Below are positions 34,801 through 47,345 of a DNA stretch of 64,000 nucleotides, piece after piece. Each line of letters opens with the position of its first letter. Positions within the stretch are counted from its first letter, which is position 1. The stretch is from Triglochin maritima (taxonomy: Eukaryota; Streptophyta; Magnoliopsida; Alismatales; Juncaginaceae). The translations under genes were made by a program, and so were the position numbers. The notes under the pieces were generated by a model, which saw nothing but the letters and a program-made list of their open reading frames with translations, was not told where the DNA came from and searched no databases. Location: positions 1,128,501 to 1,192,500 of the forward strand of contig OY821779.1 of assembly GCA_963682175.1 (NCBI GenBank). The letters run 5' to 3'.

Positions 34801-37800
34801 ATCTTTTGATATTTGTGTAGTATATTCCAAGTTTAGTGGCAGAAAGCGAGAAACTTGAGAGTGGAAATGGAAGAAGGAAAGATCTACTTAAGGGACTCTT
34901 AAAGGCAATATAGAGGGTGGGCCCTACCAACTTAACTCTCACTATTGCCAGCTTTCTCCTTGGATGTCCTCCACTCCCTTCCCCAGAACGACACTCATTA
35001 ACTTTCCCTCTCTATCTCTAGCACACGCACACACTATTTATTAGAGAAAGTTGAATCTAATGCAGATCTACCCGTCATGCTGTCTAACTTTTGTCCAATG
35101 AATATACTCTCAAATTTGACTACACGTGAAAACAAACATGCAGGTACATTGTCAGTTACTAATTTTGTGTGGCATATTCAGGAAAGTTTGGTAAGTTCAT
35201 GAAAGTTTCAATGAAAACCAAGACCAACCTGGTAAAAGCTCAAGTTGGGTCGCAAGAATAGTAGATTAAGAGTTTCGTTGGATTCACACACAACTGTGGT
35301 TTGGATGTTTCGAATGGAAAACCGCTAAACCCACTAGTGTTCGTATATGATCAAGCAAAAGCTGTCTCGAAATTAAACTTTGTGACTTCCCAACAACGCT
35401 CGGTCAAACTAGCATTACCAACCATTACAACAATATTTTAATCAAGTCTATCACCACCTCACAAAATAATCTTTCCAGCATCAAAAAGAATGACCCGCTT
35501 TCCATTTTCCTGTAGAGAATAGACTCAAATCTACTTGGACATGTTTTGTTATTAAGATAAGAAGGTCGACGTATGAGGAAAACTAAACACAAAATGAATG
35601 GTGTCATTACTGGGTAGTTAAAATTTCTAAATATGAACTCTTTTGATCTCTATAGCTACATCAGCCAGAACTGCCTCACCCTTAAGTCCTTCTATGTGTT
35701 CCAGTTGCCTCCAACCACCATGTTATGAGTGTCGAGACCCAAGAGCCACTAGTAGATAAATCAGTTATATAACAGAACCAGGAAACAGACTATGATCATT
35801 AGGAAGTTCACCTACCTTCTAAAGCTGTTTTTAGTTGTTCACGGAAGAACATTAAAGAAAACATCTTAGTCCACTAGGTCAGTGTCCCTTTTCATAAGTG
35901 GCATCCCCGAGATTGAACAACGGCATTCTGAAAAAGTGAAAATATTAAGCTCTAATCTAACACTTAAAAGGTTTTACCTTGAAAAGTATCAGGCTCGTTC
36001 TAAATCTCCAGTTCAAATCTACACCGACATTGATCTGACCAACAGTCCAAGACTAAAAACATATTAAAACACCATGGTTAGATTTTTTGCCAAGGGAAAT
36101 TAATTCAAAAAAGGAAGCAGATTTAACCTCTGGTCAAGAAATAGGCCATCTTCAATCAATGAAGGTGCCAGAGAGAATTGGGCGGGTGCAATATAGTTAA
36201 GGATGTGAGGTCCAAAATCTTGTGGATGCCTCGACGTGCAGAAATAGGTCATCTTCAATCAATGAGAAAGACACACCTCCTTCGTTCTGCCAAGCTGCTG
36301 AAAAGCACAAGCACTTGCTCCAGCACCCCTTCACAATTATTACCAACTCCACCTATGTCCTCAACAGAACTGGATTTAATATTTTGTCAGAACATCTACA
36401 GAACTTGATTATGAACCTGGATGATCATATACAACAAAAACCCTTTCAATATATCAGTAATATTTTCAAAGCATTTCGATTCTACAAAAATAAATACCAG
36501 TATACTTTCAACATCATTTCTCTCCTGCCACTTGTTTTGTCAGCTACGGCCAAAGTGAGCGCAGGAGCATAAGACTATGGTCCTCATCCATTAGCATGGA
36601 GAAGCAAAGAAGAGTACACGCTCCCCGCTCCTTGCTTCCCCATAGACCGTGCTTGTTTCTCGCTCACTGACTAGTAAATGAGCATTCTTTTGACCAATCA
36701 ATAAGACAGTGATAGAACTTTAATAACCACAAACTTCACTAATAATTTGGATGTTTGTGGAAAAATTGCACACAAAGCAACAAACTTCAGTTGATAATCC
36801 TGTACTACTAAAATAATAATTGAGAAATTTGAAATAACACCCAATTACAACGAATTGAACTCAGATTTGTGGAAATATCTCTAGTGAGGTTTTCAATTCC
36901 ACCCTAAAGGTCAAACTTTATGATTGTATACGCCATTATTGCCAACAATCACAAACAAACAAAAGACGAAGCAGAGAAGATTTATAATTGTTAAACTGAG
37001 CATTTTACAAGTTTGAAAGAATAATATTAGTTCTCCTTTCGATAATAAAGACAATGAAGACCGTTGGATCATAGAATATTAAAAAGGAACCTAACCACAC
37101 TTGGGACCAGCCTACATCTGTCTGGTTTCCAGTGATCAAAATAATTTCAATACAACGGATGGTATGTTCTTTACTTTCTGGTAGATTAGTCTGAGAGAAA
37201 GCAAATGGGACAACACTGTAACTTGACCACTAAGCATCCTCACCAGTATTACTATTATCTAATGTCTCTAAGCTTGAGTGACAGATGGCAATAAAATTGC
37301 AATATAAAATTCAGTCACCTAGGGTGTCTTTAGGTGCCCCAATGTGGGATAAAGCCTGCTGCCTGATACATCAATTTGGCGTCAGCGTTTTTGGCATTTC
37401 ACTCCCAACATTTATAGTGAAATGTCAAGTATGAAACTAGCCTGATCCTGCTTATTCACAAACATTAATTTTGTTACTGATTCACCCCTACGTATGAATC
37501 ACTTGACATTCATTATCTCCTAGGTAGTTTACTACAAACAATTTCAATTGTGTTTCAATGTCTCCCTCACAATGTGGGGTTGGCAGAAAATGCCAAAATC
37601 GGCGCAATAAAAGGCCTACCCAAGGTTCATTCAAACGGACCCCTAGTACCCTACATCAGCAACTTAGAAAAATGAATTAATCATAACATAATCACTTGCC
37701 AAGTTACTTTTAACCCTTATCAGTGTCAATTTAGGACCAGATACCACGTTTTCTCTGAAGCAAAATGATACAACTGCAGTCCTTTCTTTCTAATCAATTA

Positions 37801-38883
37801 TGATCTCAGACCACAAATAATTGCAGTAACTGTTTTAACAAACACTAACAGCTCTTACCAGAGTTATTATAACACCATGCAAATAAGGTCCAAGTGAAAG
37901 CTAATGGAGATATCACCAAAAACAAAACATACTTTCATTTTAAGAGATCAAGTTAGGCTGGGTGGGGTTTCTAGGGGCACAACATCCAAGAAGAGTAGAG
38001 CAAAAAAATAAAGATAAAATCACAAACAAAGATGCTAGAAGCTCTACTAGATTCTAGAATCTAAAGAAGAAGAATAAAATATACCTTCTACAAGAGAGAA
38101 AAATTCACAACCCTAAAACAGTGCCATCGAAATGCACTCATACGGCCATACCTAAAACTACAAGAGATTGATCCGCAAAGCACATGATAAGTATGGCATA
38201 AACATCAACATCTCGATTAGATAATGCAGGAGATAAACAAAAAAAAAATCTAAGAGTGAACACTAAACTAGAAAACTCTTCAAACTGTAAAAAAGGAAGT
38301 GTGGAATCCCTATGTCCAAATTAATGCCCTGTTCTTAACACTCTTAATGGAAAGCATGTGAGAATTAGGAGTGGTTTATCTCCTCTCTTTTTATCATTAG
38401 TGGTCCATGTCCTTAACGGAACAACCATTAACTTTAAGGCCATCGTCCTTTGAGGAAACCTCAGTGTGTTCATGACCATCATAGGGTATTGTCCAGAACT
38501 GTACTTAAATGGAAGCTCATATTACACCCCTGTTATCTCTTAACTTGTCTGTCAAATCCGATCTCTTTCCTATATTTCATCATGAACTCCTAAAGTTTTC
38601 CTCAAATTCCAAAACAACAATAACAAAGTTGATTGCAAAAAGGGGGAAAACCTATGATCCCAATATACCCACCTTCCATAAAACTGAAGAAACTAGAACA
38701 CGTATTGCCATATGACAGTATGAGTTACTGTATCTATCATAGTTGCTATACAACTTATCAGTCAAACTGGCAAGGGATGGACTTCCCTCTTAAGAACTTT
38801 CCATCACATGCTACAGAACAACAATGCCTAAATAGAGATCAGGAAACAGTATCCTTGTGGTAAATAAGAAGGAAAAAAAAGAC
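31808..38883. other. About 7 kb without a recognised gene
   Basis: The first part is the MYB promoter. Further on, a few minus-strand stretches look exon-like, for example about 35640-35712 (QLEHIEGLKGEAVLADVAIE after a TTGGAG acceptor) and about 33440-33545 (SLSFRIGIPFSQMQKMKLPK), but I could not chain them. A short hairpin lies at 36595-36647 (GGAGAAGCAAAG pairing with CTTGCTTCCCC). A direct repeat of AAATAGGYCATCTTCAATCA occurs at about 36140 and 36240. Otherwise I see nothing. Confidence 0.4.
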
Positions 38884-39217
38884 CTGCTGTTAACTGTGAT
38901 TGGTTCCGGACAGACACCAAAATGCCTATACAAAATTGGGCCTGTCACTGTCATATAGTTGAACCTTTATGATTTTCTCAATTTACATGCCGTAGTAGGG
39001 ATTCATCTGTTGCAAAAGAAAGACAACTGGATGGTGAAGAGAAATAAATAACAGTAGAATGGAGTACAAATTTGATTACCTGCCGTTTGACAGTCCACCA
39101 GTTGTTGGCAATTGGACGAAAGAAGTTACTTACTGGAAGGGACACGTAGTTTCCCTCTTTCTGTGCAAGTTCACCATTTATGCAAGGATTGTAAAAGACT
39201 AATAAGGTGGTCTTGCA
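38884..39217 (-). other. Two exon-like segments of an unidentified gene
   Basis: Segment 39217..39080 is open and reads ...ELAQKEGNYVSLPVSNFFRP then IANNWWTVKRQ, ending at a good GTAATC donor. Segment 38941..38884 follows a CAG acceptor and reads AQFCIGILVSVRNQSQLTA plus one base, ending at a GT donor. They join in frame. The composition looks like real protein, but I do not recognise the family and could not find the remaining exons with confidence. Confidence 0.32.
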
Positions 39218-40375
39218 TCAAAACAAATCCTACTACAGAAACCCATTCACGTTCACAACATGAGCTAGGTAAGAACATCTTAAATTTTGAAATTTATGTT
39301 TATGAAAAACATGATCCAACCCTGGATATGAGTTTTAGGCATCAGCAAGCCAAGGTAATTTTAATGCAGGCTTAATTTGAGTGCAATTTTCTACATTGTA
39401 ATAGTTAGCAGTTTAATTCATTCTATAGTACATAAGTTTCAGTTCCACTGATAATAATAAAAAAGTTTCAGTTCCTCAATTCAATGCCCAGCTACAACAT
39501 ATAAATTCTTTTTTTAATGATCCCCTGTACCTACCCATGTTCAATCGTATTTCTTATTGAAATGTTGATTAAGCTAATCAATTCATATGAGTTTTCACAA
39601 AGTGAGGGTTTAATCATCTTTGCACGCAATGTCAGTAATTCATAGGTACATATAGTTAGTAGTGTTCTTTTTAAAACTGTAGCATGTTTATTGAAACATA
39701 TGCACATGTATTACCCCAAGAGGAATTGAAAAGGCATTTTGCATTCTTCAAATGTAAAGACGTTAACAACATCAAAGATGAATTCATACTTCATGTATGT
39801 GAACATCCATTCGCCTTCGGAAGAAAAAAAACTCAACATACGTATTGATGATTTATGCACTTTAAGTAGGCCAATGACAAGGGAAAGATATAACACTAAA
39901 AATTAGGAATTTTACATCATCACGCGTACTTAGGTGTTTTCCTATTTAGAAATCATTATAAGCCATTATCATCAGTTATATTGTAAAGTATGAGCTTATG
40001 TGAGCAAAAATTTGACTAGAGCCACTAGTTTCCGTCTAAAACAAGTGGCAACCACCTATAACACACTTCCTCGGTGCATCACCAGTTGCATCTTAACCAC
40101 CTTAGGGTGTCAAAGGAAAAGTAAATCCAAGCATTTTATTCAAAAGTACAAAGAAAAAACAAATAGTTAGGGTACCACAACGAACTAAAATATGCATCCA
40201 TATAAGAAACTAGAGTTGTCAAACCCATTTGTTCCAAACGAGGTGGGATCTGCTCGTATGAGTTTTTTCCATACTTGGACGATACTTGTTTCAACAAGTG
40301 ACACATTACCCATGTATAAAAGATAGTCACTTTAAAAAGAATGACGAATGTAAATCATGGGGTACTGTGGCTCAC

Positions 40376-41002
40376 CTATGAAGCACGGATACGAATACGA
40401 GAATCAAGTGCGATACGATATGGGGTCGGCAGTTTTCCAAGAACCAGGATACGAGGATACGACTAAATAATAATAATAATAATATTTTAATATTATTATA
40501 AATAATATATTTAAACTGGTATAATAAATTAAAAACATTTGGCTATGTTTTGCAGAATTTTAAAAATTCAGGGTTTGTTTTGCAATTTCTTTAATTTTAA
40601 AACCTTTTTACTTATCTCTGTAATCTTCCATCCAACCCGCACCCTAACCCTATCTCCTCAAACGTCCGCCACCACTACAAGTAGAAAAGGCGGCCACCTC
40701 TTTTATCGGCCTCGCCCTCCTCTGACTGTCGCCATCCTCTGCCTGCCTCCTCTGCCCAATCTTGCCTCGTCCGACCGACATCACCTTTTTGACGATGTCA
40801 CCTCCTTTGAAACCCCACGAATCTGTTGAAGCCCCACCAAATCCCCCACGCACCCGCCCCGAATCCAACTCCGATTACTATAGGACACACCACGTGGCGT
40901 GTCTGATACACACCCAGGCGAATCCAAGTCAGATACGCACCTCCCTCTTTTTTTGGTGGGGGGAGGGGAACACTGCTTTGGGCGTATCTATGCTTCTTCC
41001 TA
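40376..41002. mobile_element. Small MULE-like element, 627 bp
   Basis: Flanked by GTGGCTCAC (40367-40375) and GTGGCTTAC (41003-41011), a 9-bp duplication with one mismatch. The ends share GAAGCACGGATACG (left) and, inverted, GAAGCATAGATACG (right). The interior has GATACG repeats at the left and a C-rich segment. The 96-codon ORF inside is not recognisable as a gene. Confidence 0.7.
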
Positions 41003-41249
41003 GTGGCTTACATTGAAAGCAAAATCAATCAAGTATGACTTGAGACAATACCAACAGATCTCAAGGGGTTCCAAACTAACAAGAGTTGTTAAAGATTTCA
41101 AACACATGTACGCAAGTGCTCACTTTTATGTGTTCCAAAATATGAAATTTATTGATGAGGAAATTGGTCATAAAATAGCAAAATAGACAAGAGAATTTTT
41201 GCAGCAGAAGAAAGTATGGTAAAATGGATGCAAAATAATTGATCAAAAG

Positions 41250-43086
41250 TCAAAAGGATGGAAAACCAGAAACATATCGAAACTTTTCGTAGGAAACCCA
41301 AAACACAAACTGCCAAAAACCAAGTCTAGCCCATGTTGGGAAAAACCCTTTCCACGATGCCATTATACCCTCCAGTCTCACAGTCTTCAGTAAGCAATCA
41401 AGAGAATTTCTAAATACTGCTTTCTTTTCCTCACAAGCTGCTTGAACCATCATTCTGGTTTTTATAACATCAGCTGGACAACTTAAAGTGGTGGCACAAA
41501 GACCAGAAGCAACAGATGCCAGACTATGAGCATAAATACCATCCTCAACAATGTTTTTATTAATGATGAAATGCTTGGCATTATCGTAGCATGCCAGTTC
41601 ACCCATGTTCACTAGAAAAGCTATTTGAGCATCAGGTAGCACTCCTTTGAAAAGCCCTCTAATGCCTCCTACCCTTACGATGTTTCCAAAAGCATCGAGC
41701 ACACCAACATACCTGGGCTCCAAACCTTGACTTGCTAAGCGACCATCAGCTTGCATCCTCACTTTTATGAGATCAGCAGGACTTGCCACAACCTGCGAAA
41801 ATTGGTGAACAAGTTAAAACCATGGCTTTCAGACCCAAACAGTACATTGACCTAGTCAAGGAACTAGTTGGTCGAATGAACTAGTTTACCCATCACAGAA
41901 CAATTGAACCGTAATGTCCACCCAGCACCCAGTGCCTAGACAGGTTCAACTTCCAATTTTGGTTTTAAATCATGGATGACAATTGATGCAAGAAGTACAA
42001 AACAAGTCAAATTCTAGTTGTACTGGGGTTAAAAACAATCCAAGAATACAAAACAAATTAACACAAATGTGCATCATCACTTAGTAGCTATCATGGTTGG
42101 AACACTTTTTGAAACTAAGGTGCTATTCATTACAAGCACTATAATCATCTTAGTTGTCTACAACAAGTCTCTTCTATGCCCTGAGCTGTTATGCCACTAT
42201 CATGGTTTAGGGGGTTGTTACAATATGTCACAGTTTACAGTTTATACTAACAAACTGACTGCTCATCGCCATGTAACTGGGCTCTCATTTATACCTGATA
42301 CAACTCCAGTTGAGACCTTAATTAAAAGCATAAACAAGTAATACTATTAGTTGTAGGAGGGAAATTATCTTTCGAGAGAAAAATAGAAAACTGTTAGAAT
42401 ACAATTTGATCCTACCTTTACTGAAGTAGGAAACTAAGATAAGTTCACAAGGCAAAACAACACAAACTCAAAGCATCATTTACAGTTATTGTTTACGTTT
42501 TTTAGGCTACATATCGGACCAAGTCGACTATCTCCTAAAGAGTGTAGAAATGAAAACTTAAACTAATAAAATAAGGCCTTTCCCAATTGATTTCCCAATT
42601 GAGCATTGAATCAAAGATGGCCAAAAAAATAACAGAAGTCCATGGAAACATCTACACGTAAAACTACTCAATATCTGACGAAATGATTTCTCTTAATACC
42701 AAAACCGTCCTCACCTGCGCAACGACGCCGGAGACACCACCGCAGAGGGCTTTCCAAACAAAAGACTCCGATCGAAGAGAACCAACACCATCAGGGAACC
42801 CGTTCCCGAGGTGCTCGTACCCCAAGATCCTTATCGGAGTGTAGAAAACGTGGCGAAGGATGGCGGGGGAGAGGCCCCTGGAGAACCCTAGAAACCCCCC
42901 GGTCTCCGACCGCCAGACGTCGGTGGCGACGTGGAAGGCGGAGGCGGGGGTGGAATGGGAGTGGAGTTGGAGTCGGGTCTTGATGGTGTCGATCGGGAAC
43001 GTGGCAGTCTCAGCGACGGCGGCGGAGAGGGAGGAGAGGAGTATTCGCTTTGGGAGGTTGGAGGTTTGGGCCTCGCCGGTGACCAT
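41250..43086 (-). CDS. UCP3: Mitochondrial uncoupling protein 3-like carrier
   Basis: Two exons, 43086..42715 and 41792..41250, join in phase 0 at ...SGVVAQ/VVASPADL and give 304 codons from Met at 43086. Three mitochondrial-carrier repeats are visible, each with a P-x-[DE]-x-x-[KR] signature: FPIDTIKTRLQ, SPADLIKVRMQ and CPADVIKTRMM. Other plant UCP3 landmarks are GLSPAILRHVFYTPIRI, LVNMGELACYDNAKHFII and FFPTWARLGFWQFVFWVSYEKFR. The protein lies in the inner mitochondrial membrane and is expected to exchange dicarboxylates or aspartate and to dissipate the proton gradient. Another in-frame ATG at 43182 would add 32 Pro-rich residues; I prefer 43086 because of family length (about 300) and its CGCCATGG context. 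Confidence 0.94.
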
Positions 43087-43658
43087 GGCGGGGGAAGTGG
43101 AAGGGAGTTTTGCCGGTTGAGTTGGAGGAGTTGGGAGAGGAAAGAGGTTGGGCTTTCGGATTGATCGCGCCGGGCCTGGCATGGGCCGCCCAGGTTGGTG
43201 AAGGCCTGTTAATTGGGTTGGAAATTTACCGTTTCTGGTAGACCCCGAAAGTTTTTAAATGTGATTGATGTGATTGATTTATAAGAAGCGGAGTAAAATG
43301 TAATTTTTTGGTTAGTTCAATTTTGTTAATTAGTACATATTAGAAATCAGGAAATTCTATTTTGTCGTAACTAGAAATTGACATTTCCTGAGAAAATATA
43401 GGGAATTCTCTAGGTTTTGGAATTTTTATCTTTTTATTATAAATCAACCACTAGAAGTCCAGCTCCCTCACCTACTTAAGGTTCTCTTGAAAACGAATTG
43501 CATCCGAAGTCGGTGTTGTGTTTGGTTTGTAGGAAAAGCACCAAGATGGTGGAAGTGTTGGACCTTACGGTCGATTGGTTGGTAGAAAATTTAAAAAACC
43601 TCAAATTGAAATTATATGACTTAAATTGTGCGCTTGAGGTCAATTTTTCGCTCCGACT

Positions 43659-44207
43659 TAGGGTCGTAAATGAGGCAGGTTTTACTTGCAAACCCGCCCC
43701 ACCCTGTCCCGCCTAATGCGAGTAGCGGGTAAAAAAACTCAACCTGCCACCCGCACAACCCACATAATAAGCGGGGCGGGTAGCGATTTTCTCGCAACCC
43801 GCCCCGTATAACCTACAACCCGCATAATCAATAATTCATACCAATGTTTCACTTGTATTTAGGTTTGATTTTTTGTATTTAGTTTTGATTTTTTTATATT
43901 AAGTTAAAAACATACATCGATTTATTTTTTCTTGATCAAAATGGAAAATAATACGGAAAAGTAATTGATTTTTTGTATTAAGTTTTGATCAAAATGGAAA
44001 ATATTAAGGAAAGTTGATTGATTTTTTTGTATCAAGCATTGATTAAAGAATAATCCGTTTAACCTGTCCCGCCCCACATAGTCCACCCTTAAACGAGACG
44101 AGTTGCGATTTTTTTTGTCCCACCCCGCCACATGCTGCTTACCTGCTTAACTTAGGCAGGACGGGCAGCGGGTGGCAAAAACTCACTCTGCCTCGCTTAC
44201 ACCCCTA
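43659..44207. mobile_element. hAT-like non-autonomous element, 549 bp
   Basis: Flanked by CTCCGACT (43651-43658) and CTCCCACT (44208-44215), an 8-bp duplication with one mismatch. The ends are TAGGGTCGTAA and, inverted, TAGGGGTGTAA. Subterminal regions are rich in CCCGCC and GCGGGT motifs, as in many plant hAT derivatives. No coding capacity. Confidence 0.72.
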
Positions 44208-44656
44208 CTCCCACTCTAGAACCCCGAGAGTCTTTACTCTTAGAACCTCTATAGTAGATTCATGTTGGTTTCATTTACTTTGTTTTTTGTGAATTGTCAC
44301 CGTGATTAGTTCAACACTCACGGTAAATGGAAAATATTAAGGAAAGTTGATTGATTTTTTGTATCAAACATTGATTAAAGAATAATCCGCTTAACCTGTT
44401 TCGCCTCACATAGTCCACACCCTTAAGCGGGGCAGGTAACAGTTATTTTTTTTGGCCCCGCCCCGCCACACCCTACTTACCTGCTTAACTTAGGCAGAAC
44501 AAGTAGCGGTGGACAAAAACTCACCCCGTCCCGCTTACACCCCTACTCGCGCTCTAGAACCACGTGAGTCTTTACTCGTAGAATCTCTATAGTAGATTCA
44601 TGTTGGTTTCATTTACTTTGTTTTTTGTGAATTGTCACCGTGATTAGTTCAACACT
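43992..44656 (+). repeat. Direct tandem duplication, about 333-bp unit, two copies
   Basis: The block from about 43992 to 44323 (starting ATGGAAAATATTAAGGAAAG, ending GATTAGTTCAACACTCAC) is repeated at about 44324-44656 with a few percent differences. The unit contains the right half of the hAT-like element plus about 110 bp of its right flank, so the duplication arose after the insertion. Confidence 0.85.
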
Positions 44657-45359
44657 CACTCATAGTATGCTAGCTTACACACTGATTCAGACATATATTT
44701 CTGTTTTGATGGGTAATATTATTATATATCCTACATGACAAAGCATTAAACACAGAACGATTTGTTTCGATTCGCTTAATATAGAATCTTACTCGTCGTG
44801 TCTAATTTTATTATCTATCACATAATAATATGAGAACTTATAACTTGCCAACGACAAGAGTTGCTCCCGGGTAGAGATGATCACTGGTAAAATAACCAGA
44901 GCCATCGGCCCACACAAGTCCACTAGACCATTTGATTTCTGTTGCTAATGGGCAGATTAACCACAACAAAACACCCTTCAAGATATTGCTCGTATCTTAT
45001 CTCTTGTCTTTACTGTTTTAATGACTATAATCTTGTGATCTGGAAAGTGATGTGTGTATCTTAATTTTTACAAACCATATGTAACAACGAAACAACTAGA
45101 TTTTGTTGTGTTTTGTTATGTATGTGTTTAGATTGAGGTGTGATATGTAATATTATATGCATGGAAAGATCGATAAAGTCTGATGCCGTTGTGATTGGAA
45201 ATTGGAACAAGTTATTGGATTCAAACTTTTGAGAAATGTATGTAGTTAAGTTAAAGAATTATACGTAGTTATGTATAAGTTATTTTCTCTCCTGTTCATA
45301 TGATGTAAATGGAGTTCCCGTAGAAGTGTTGTAGTTCCATCTATAAACGGTAGCCCTTA

Positions 45360-46064
45360 GGGCACCCTTAACGGGGGTGTCACGCCTGGGCGCCCGGAAG
45401 CACCCCGTTAACGGGGCGGGTGCCCGCCCGGGACGCCCACCCGGGCGTTGGGCGTCCCGGGCAGACGCCCGGGGCACCCTCGGGTGGGGGGCACGTGTCC
45501 CTCTCATTCGTCGATTTTTTTTAGATTTTAATTATTTAATGGATGTTTTGTTATTAATGGATTGAGTATTTGTTATTAATGTGGGGTAATAAATTTTTGC
45601 AAGTAATAAAAATTAAAAAAATTCAGAACCAAACACGTGTGGTGGTTTAATAGTATGGTCTAATATCACGCGTGCACTTTAATCAGACTTCCACTGAGCA
45701 AACACGCGCGCGCTGTTTTCAATCACGCGTGCACTTTAATCACGCGTTTATCTTAAATGTAATGTGGCTCCGTAATATTTAATAATAATTTCGTGATTTA
45801 GCAGTAATTATTAACAATATTTCGAGTTAAAATAAAATTGTAATGTTATTAGAATTAGAATTATATAAAATGTAATTTGTTAAATGTTGTGTGAAAATTA
45901 TAATTGTTTAATTAAGAAATGATGTGGATGAAAGAGAGTGTAGGGTGGGTGGGGATAGCTTGGGCATGGGTAAGGTTTTTTTTTTTTGGTGGGTTGGGTG
46001 AGCTGACGTGGCAGAGAGAGAGTACAGGGCGCCCGGGGTAGCCCGGACGCGGTTATCTGTGCTC
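45360..46064. mobile_element. PIF/Harbinger-type non-autonomous element, 705 bp
   Basis: Flanked by TTA on both sides (45357-45359 and 46065-46067). The ends are GGGCACCCTTAACGGGG and, inverted, GAGCACAGATAACCGCG, the usual form of plant Harbinger MITE ends. The left 130 bp is very GC-rich with GGGCGTCCCGGGC palindromes. Interior AT-rich sequence TTTTTGCAAGTAATAAAAAT resembles a motif inside the neighbouring element at 46.9 kb. No gene. Confidence 0.68.
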
Positions 46065-46394
46065 TTATGGTGATGATAGACGTGACTTGCATCTTATGTT
46101 TTTTTGTTGTTGTTGCAATTACTGTATGGTTTGAGTTGCATAAATATGATTTTTATCGTAGCTGTTTTACTGAATTGTTATTCGTCGCCCTAAAACTACT
46201 TAAATCGCCCCAACAGATTACCATTTTGCCCTTCTCTCATTTCTACTATTATAACACGACATTTTACCATTCTATCATACATCTCTCTTCATCTTCCTCT
46301 TATAATCATAAAAAGTAATGTTTTGGAGGTCAGTAATGAGCCAACGGACGTCCCGGTGTACTCGAATCTGGTAAAATATCCAAAATCTTTTTAA

Positions 46395-46622
46395 TAAAAA
46401 AATAATAAAAAATTGCGGGCGTCTGACGGAGCCGTCCAACGTAGGAGTGGGGCGTCTGGGTAAGACGCCTCCCCCAAGGGGAGGGCGTTTTACCCAGACG
46501 CCCCTCCCATGGGACGGGCGTCTTGCGAAGACGCCTCCCCCATGGGGAGACGTCTTAGCGAGACGCCCCTATCCTAGGCTGGGCGGCTCCGTCAGACGCC
46601 CGCAAATTTTTATTATTTTTAT
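46395..46622. repeat. Nested palindrome block with a 40-bp outer inverted repeat
   Basis: The outer arms (about 46395-46434 and 46583-46622) read GCGGGCGTCTGACGGAGCCG and its inverse, preceded by an AT tract that is also inverted. Between them stand four palindromes centred on CCCCCAAGGGG, CCCATGGG, CCCCATGGGG and CCTAGG, linked by GCGTCT or AGACGC. Confidence 0.85.
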
Positions 46623-47192
46623 ATATTTTATTAAAAAGATAATTGATTATAAATTTAGATAATTTCTAAATTAATTAATTAATAAGTTAATAATTACTAT
46701 ATTCGGATGACCGATACCCATTCGGTAAACCGACCCAATGATTCTAGGAAGATAAAAAACTTAATGTCTTTACGATCACGGTGGACCGATGAAAACTCGG
46801 TCATCCGCATGGAACATGTTCGGTAGACCGAGAAGCAAACGGTCGATCGTCCGACATCTCACCTTACAACGAGTTTTTGCAAGTGATCAACATTAAAAAA
46901 ATTCCAGATCCAACAATTTCAAAATCCCAAAAAATTTCCACCGGGGATTTTGCAAGCGAGACCCCCGAACGACCTGTCGATGTGGTATTTGTAAGTCGGG
47001 ACGTTTTACCACCGGGGATTTTGGATCTTAAAATTTTTGAATATTAATCACTTGCAAAAAAACTCATTGTAATTTGACCCCGTTACTACCGAAAAACTTG
47101 CAACAGAACCTCAAATAATTTGAGATAACACATCGTATAATTTTAAGAATTTATTTATATTTTATTTTAAATTTTTTATTATTAAAAAAATA

Positions 47193-47345
47193 CGGGCGTC
47201 TGGCTAACACGCCTCCACCAACGTGGAGGCGCCTCGCTAAGACGCCTCCACCTTGGTGGAGGCGTCTGGCTAAGATGCCTCCACCATGGTGTAGGCGTCG
47301 TATCCATACGCCTCCACCTAGGTGGAGGCGTCTTAGCCAGACGCT
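47193..47345. repeat. Array of GACGCCTCCACC palindromes
   Basis: Four palindromes of the form GACGCCTCCACC-nn-GGTGGAGGCGTC are joined by short TGGCTAA or TCGCTAA linkers, with a period of about 38-40 bp. The centres differ (AACG, TT, AT, TA). It resembles the 46.4-kb block in plan but not in sequence. Confidence 0.85.

Noticed and set aside
36595..36647. microRNA gene (hairpin with TGGAGAAGCA, like miR164)
   Set aside because: The stem is only about 16 bp with a 13-base loop and the mature miR164 sequence does not match beyond ten bases.
43087..43182. UCP3 start at 43182
   Set aside because: It would add 32 Pro-rich residues not usual in the family; the ATG at 43086 has better context and gives normal length. 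Not excluded outright.
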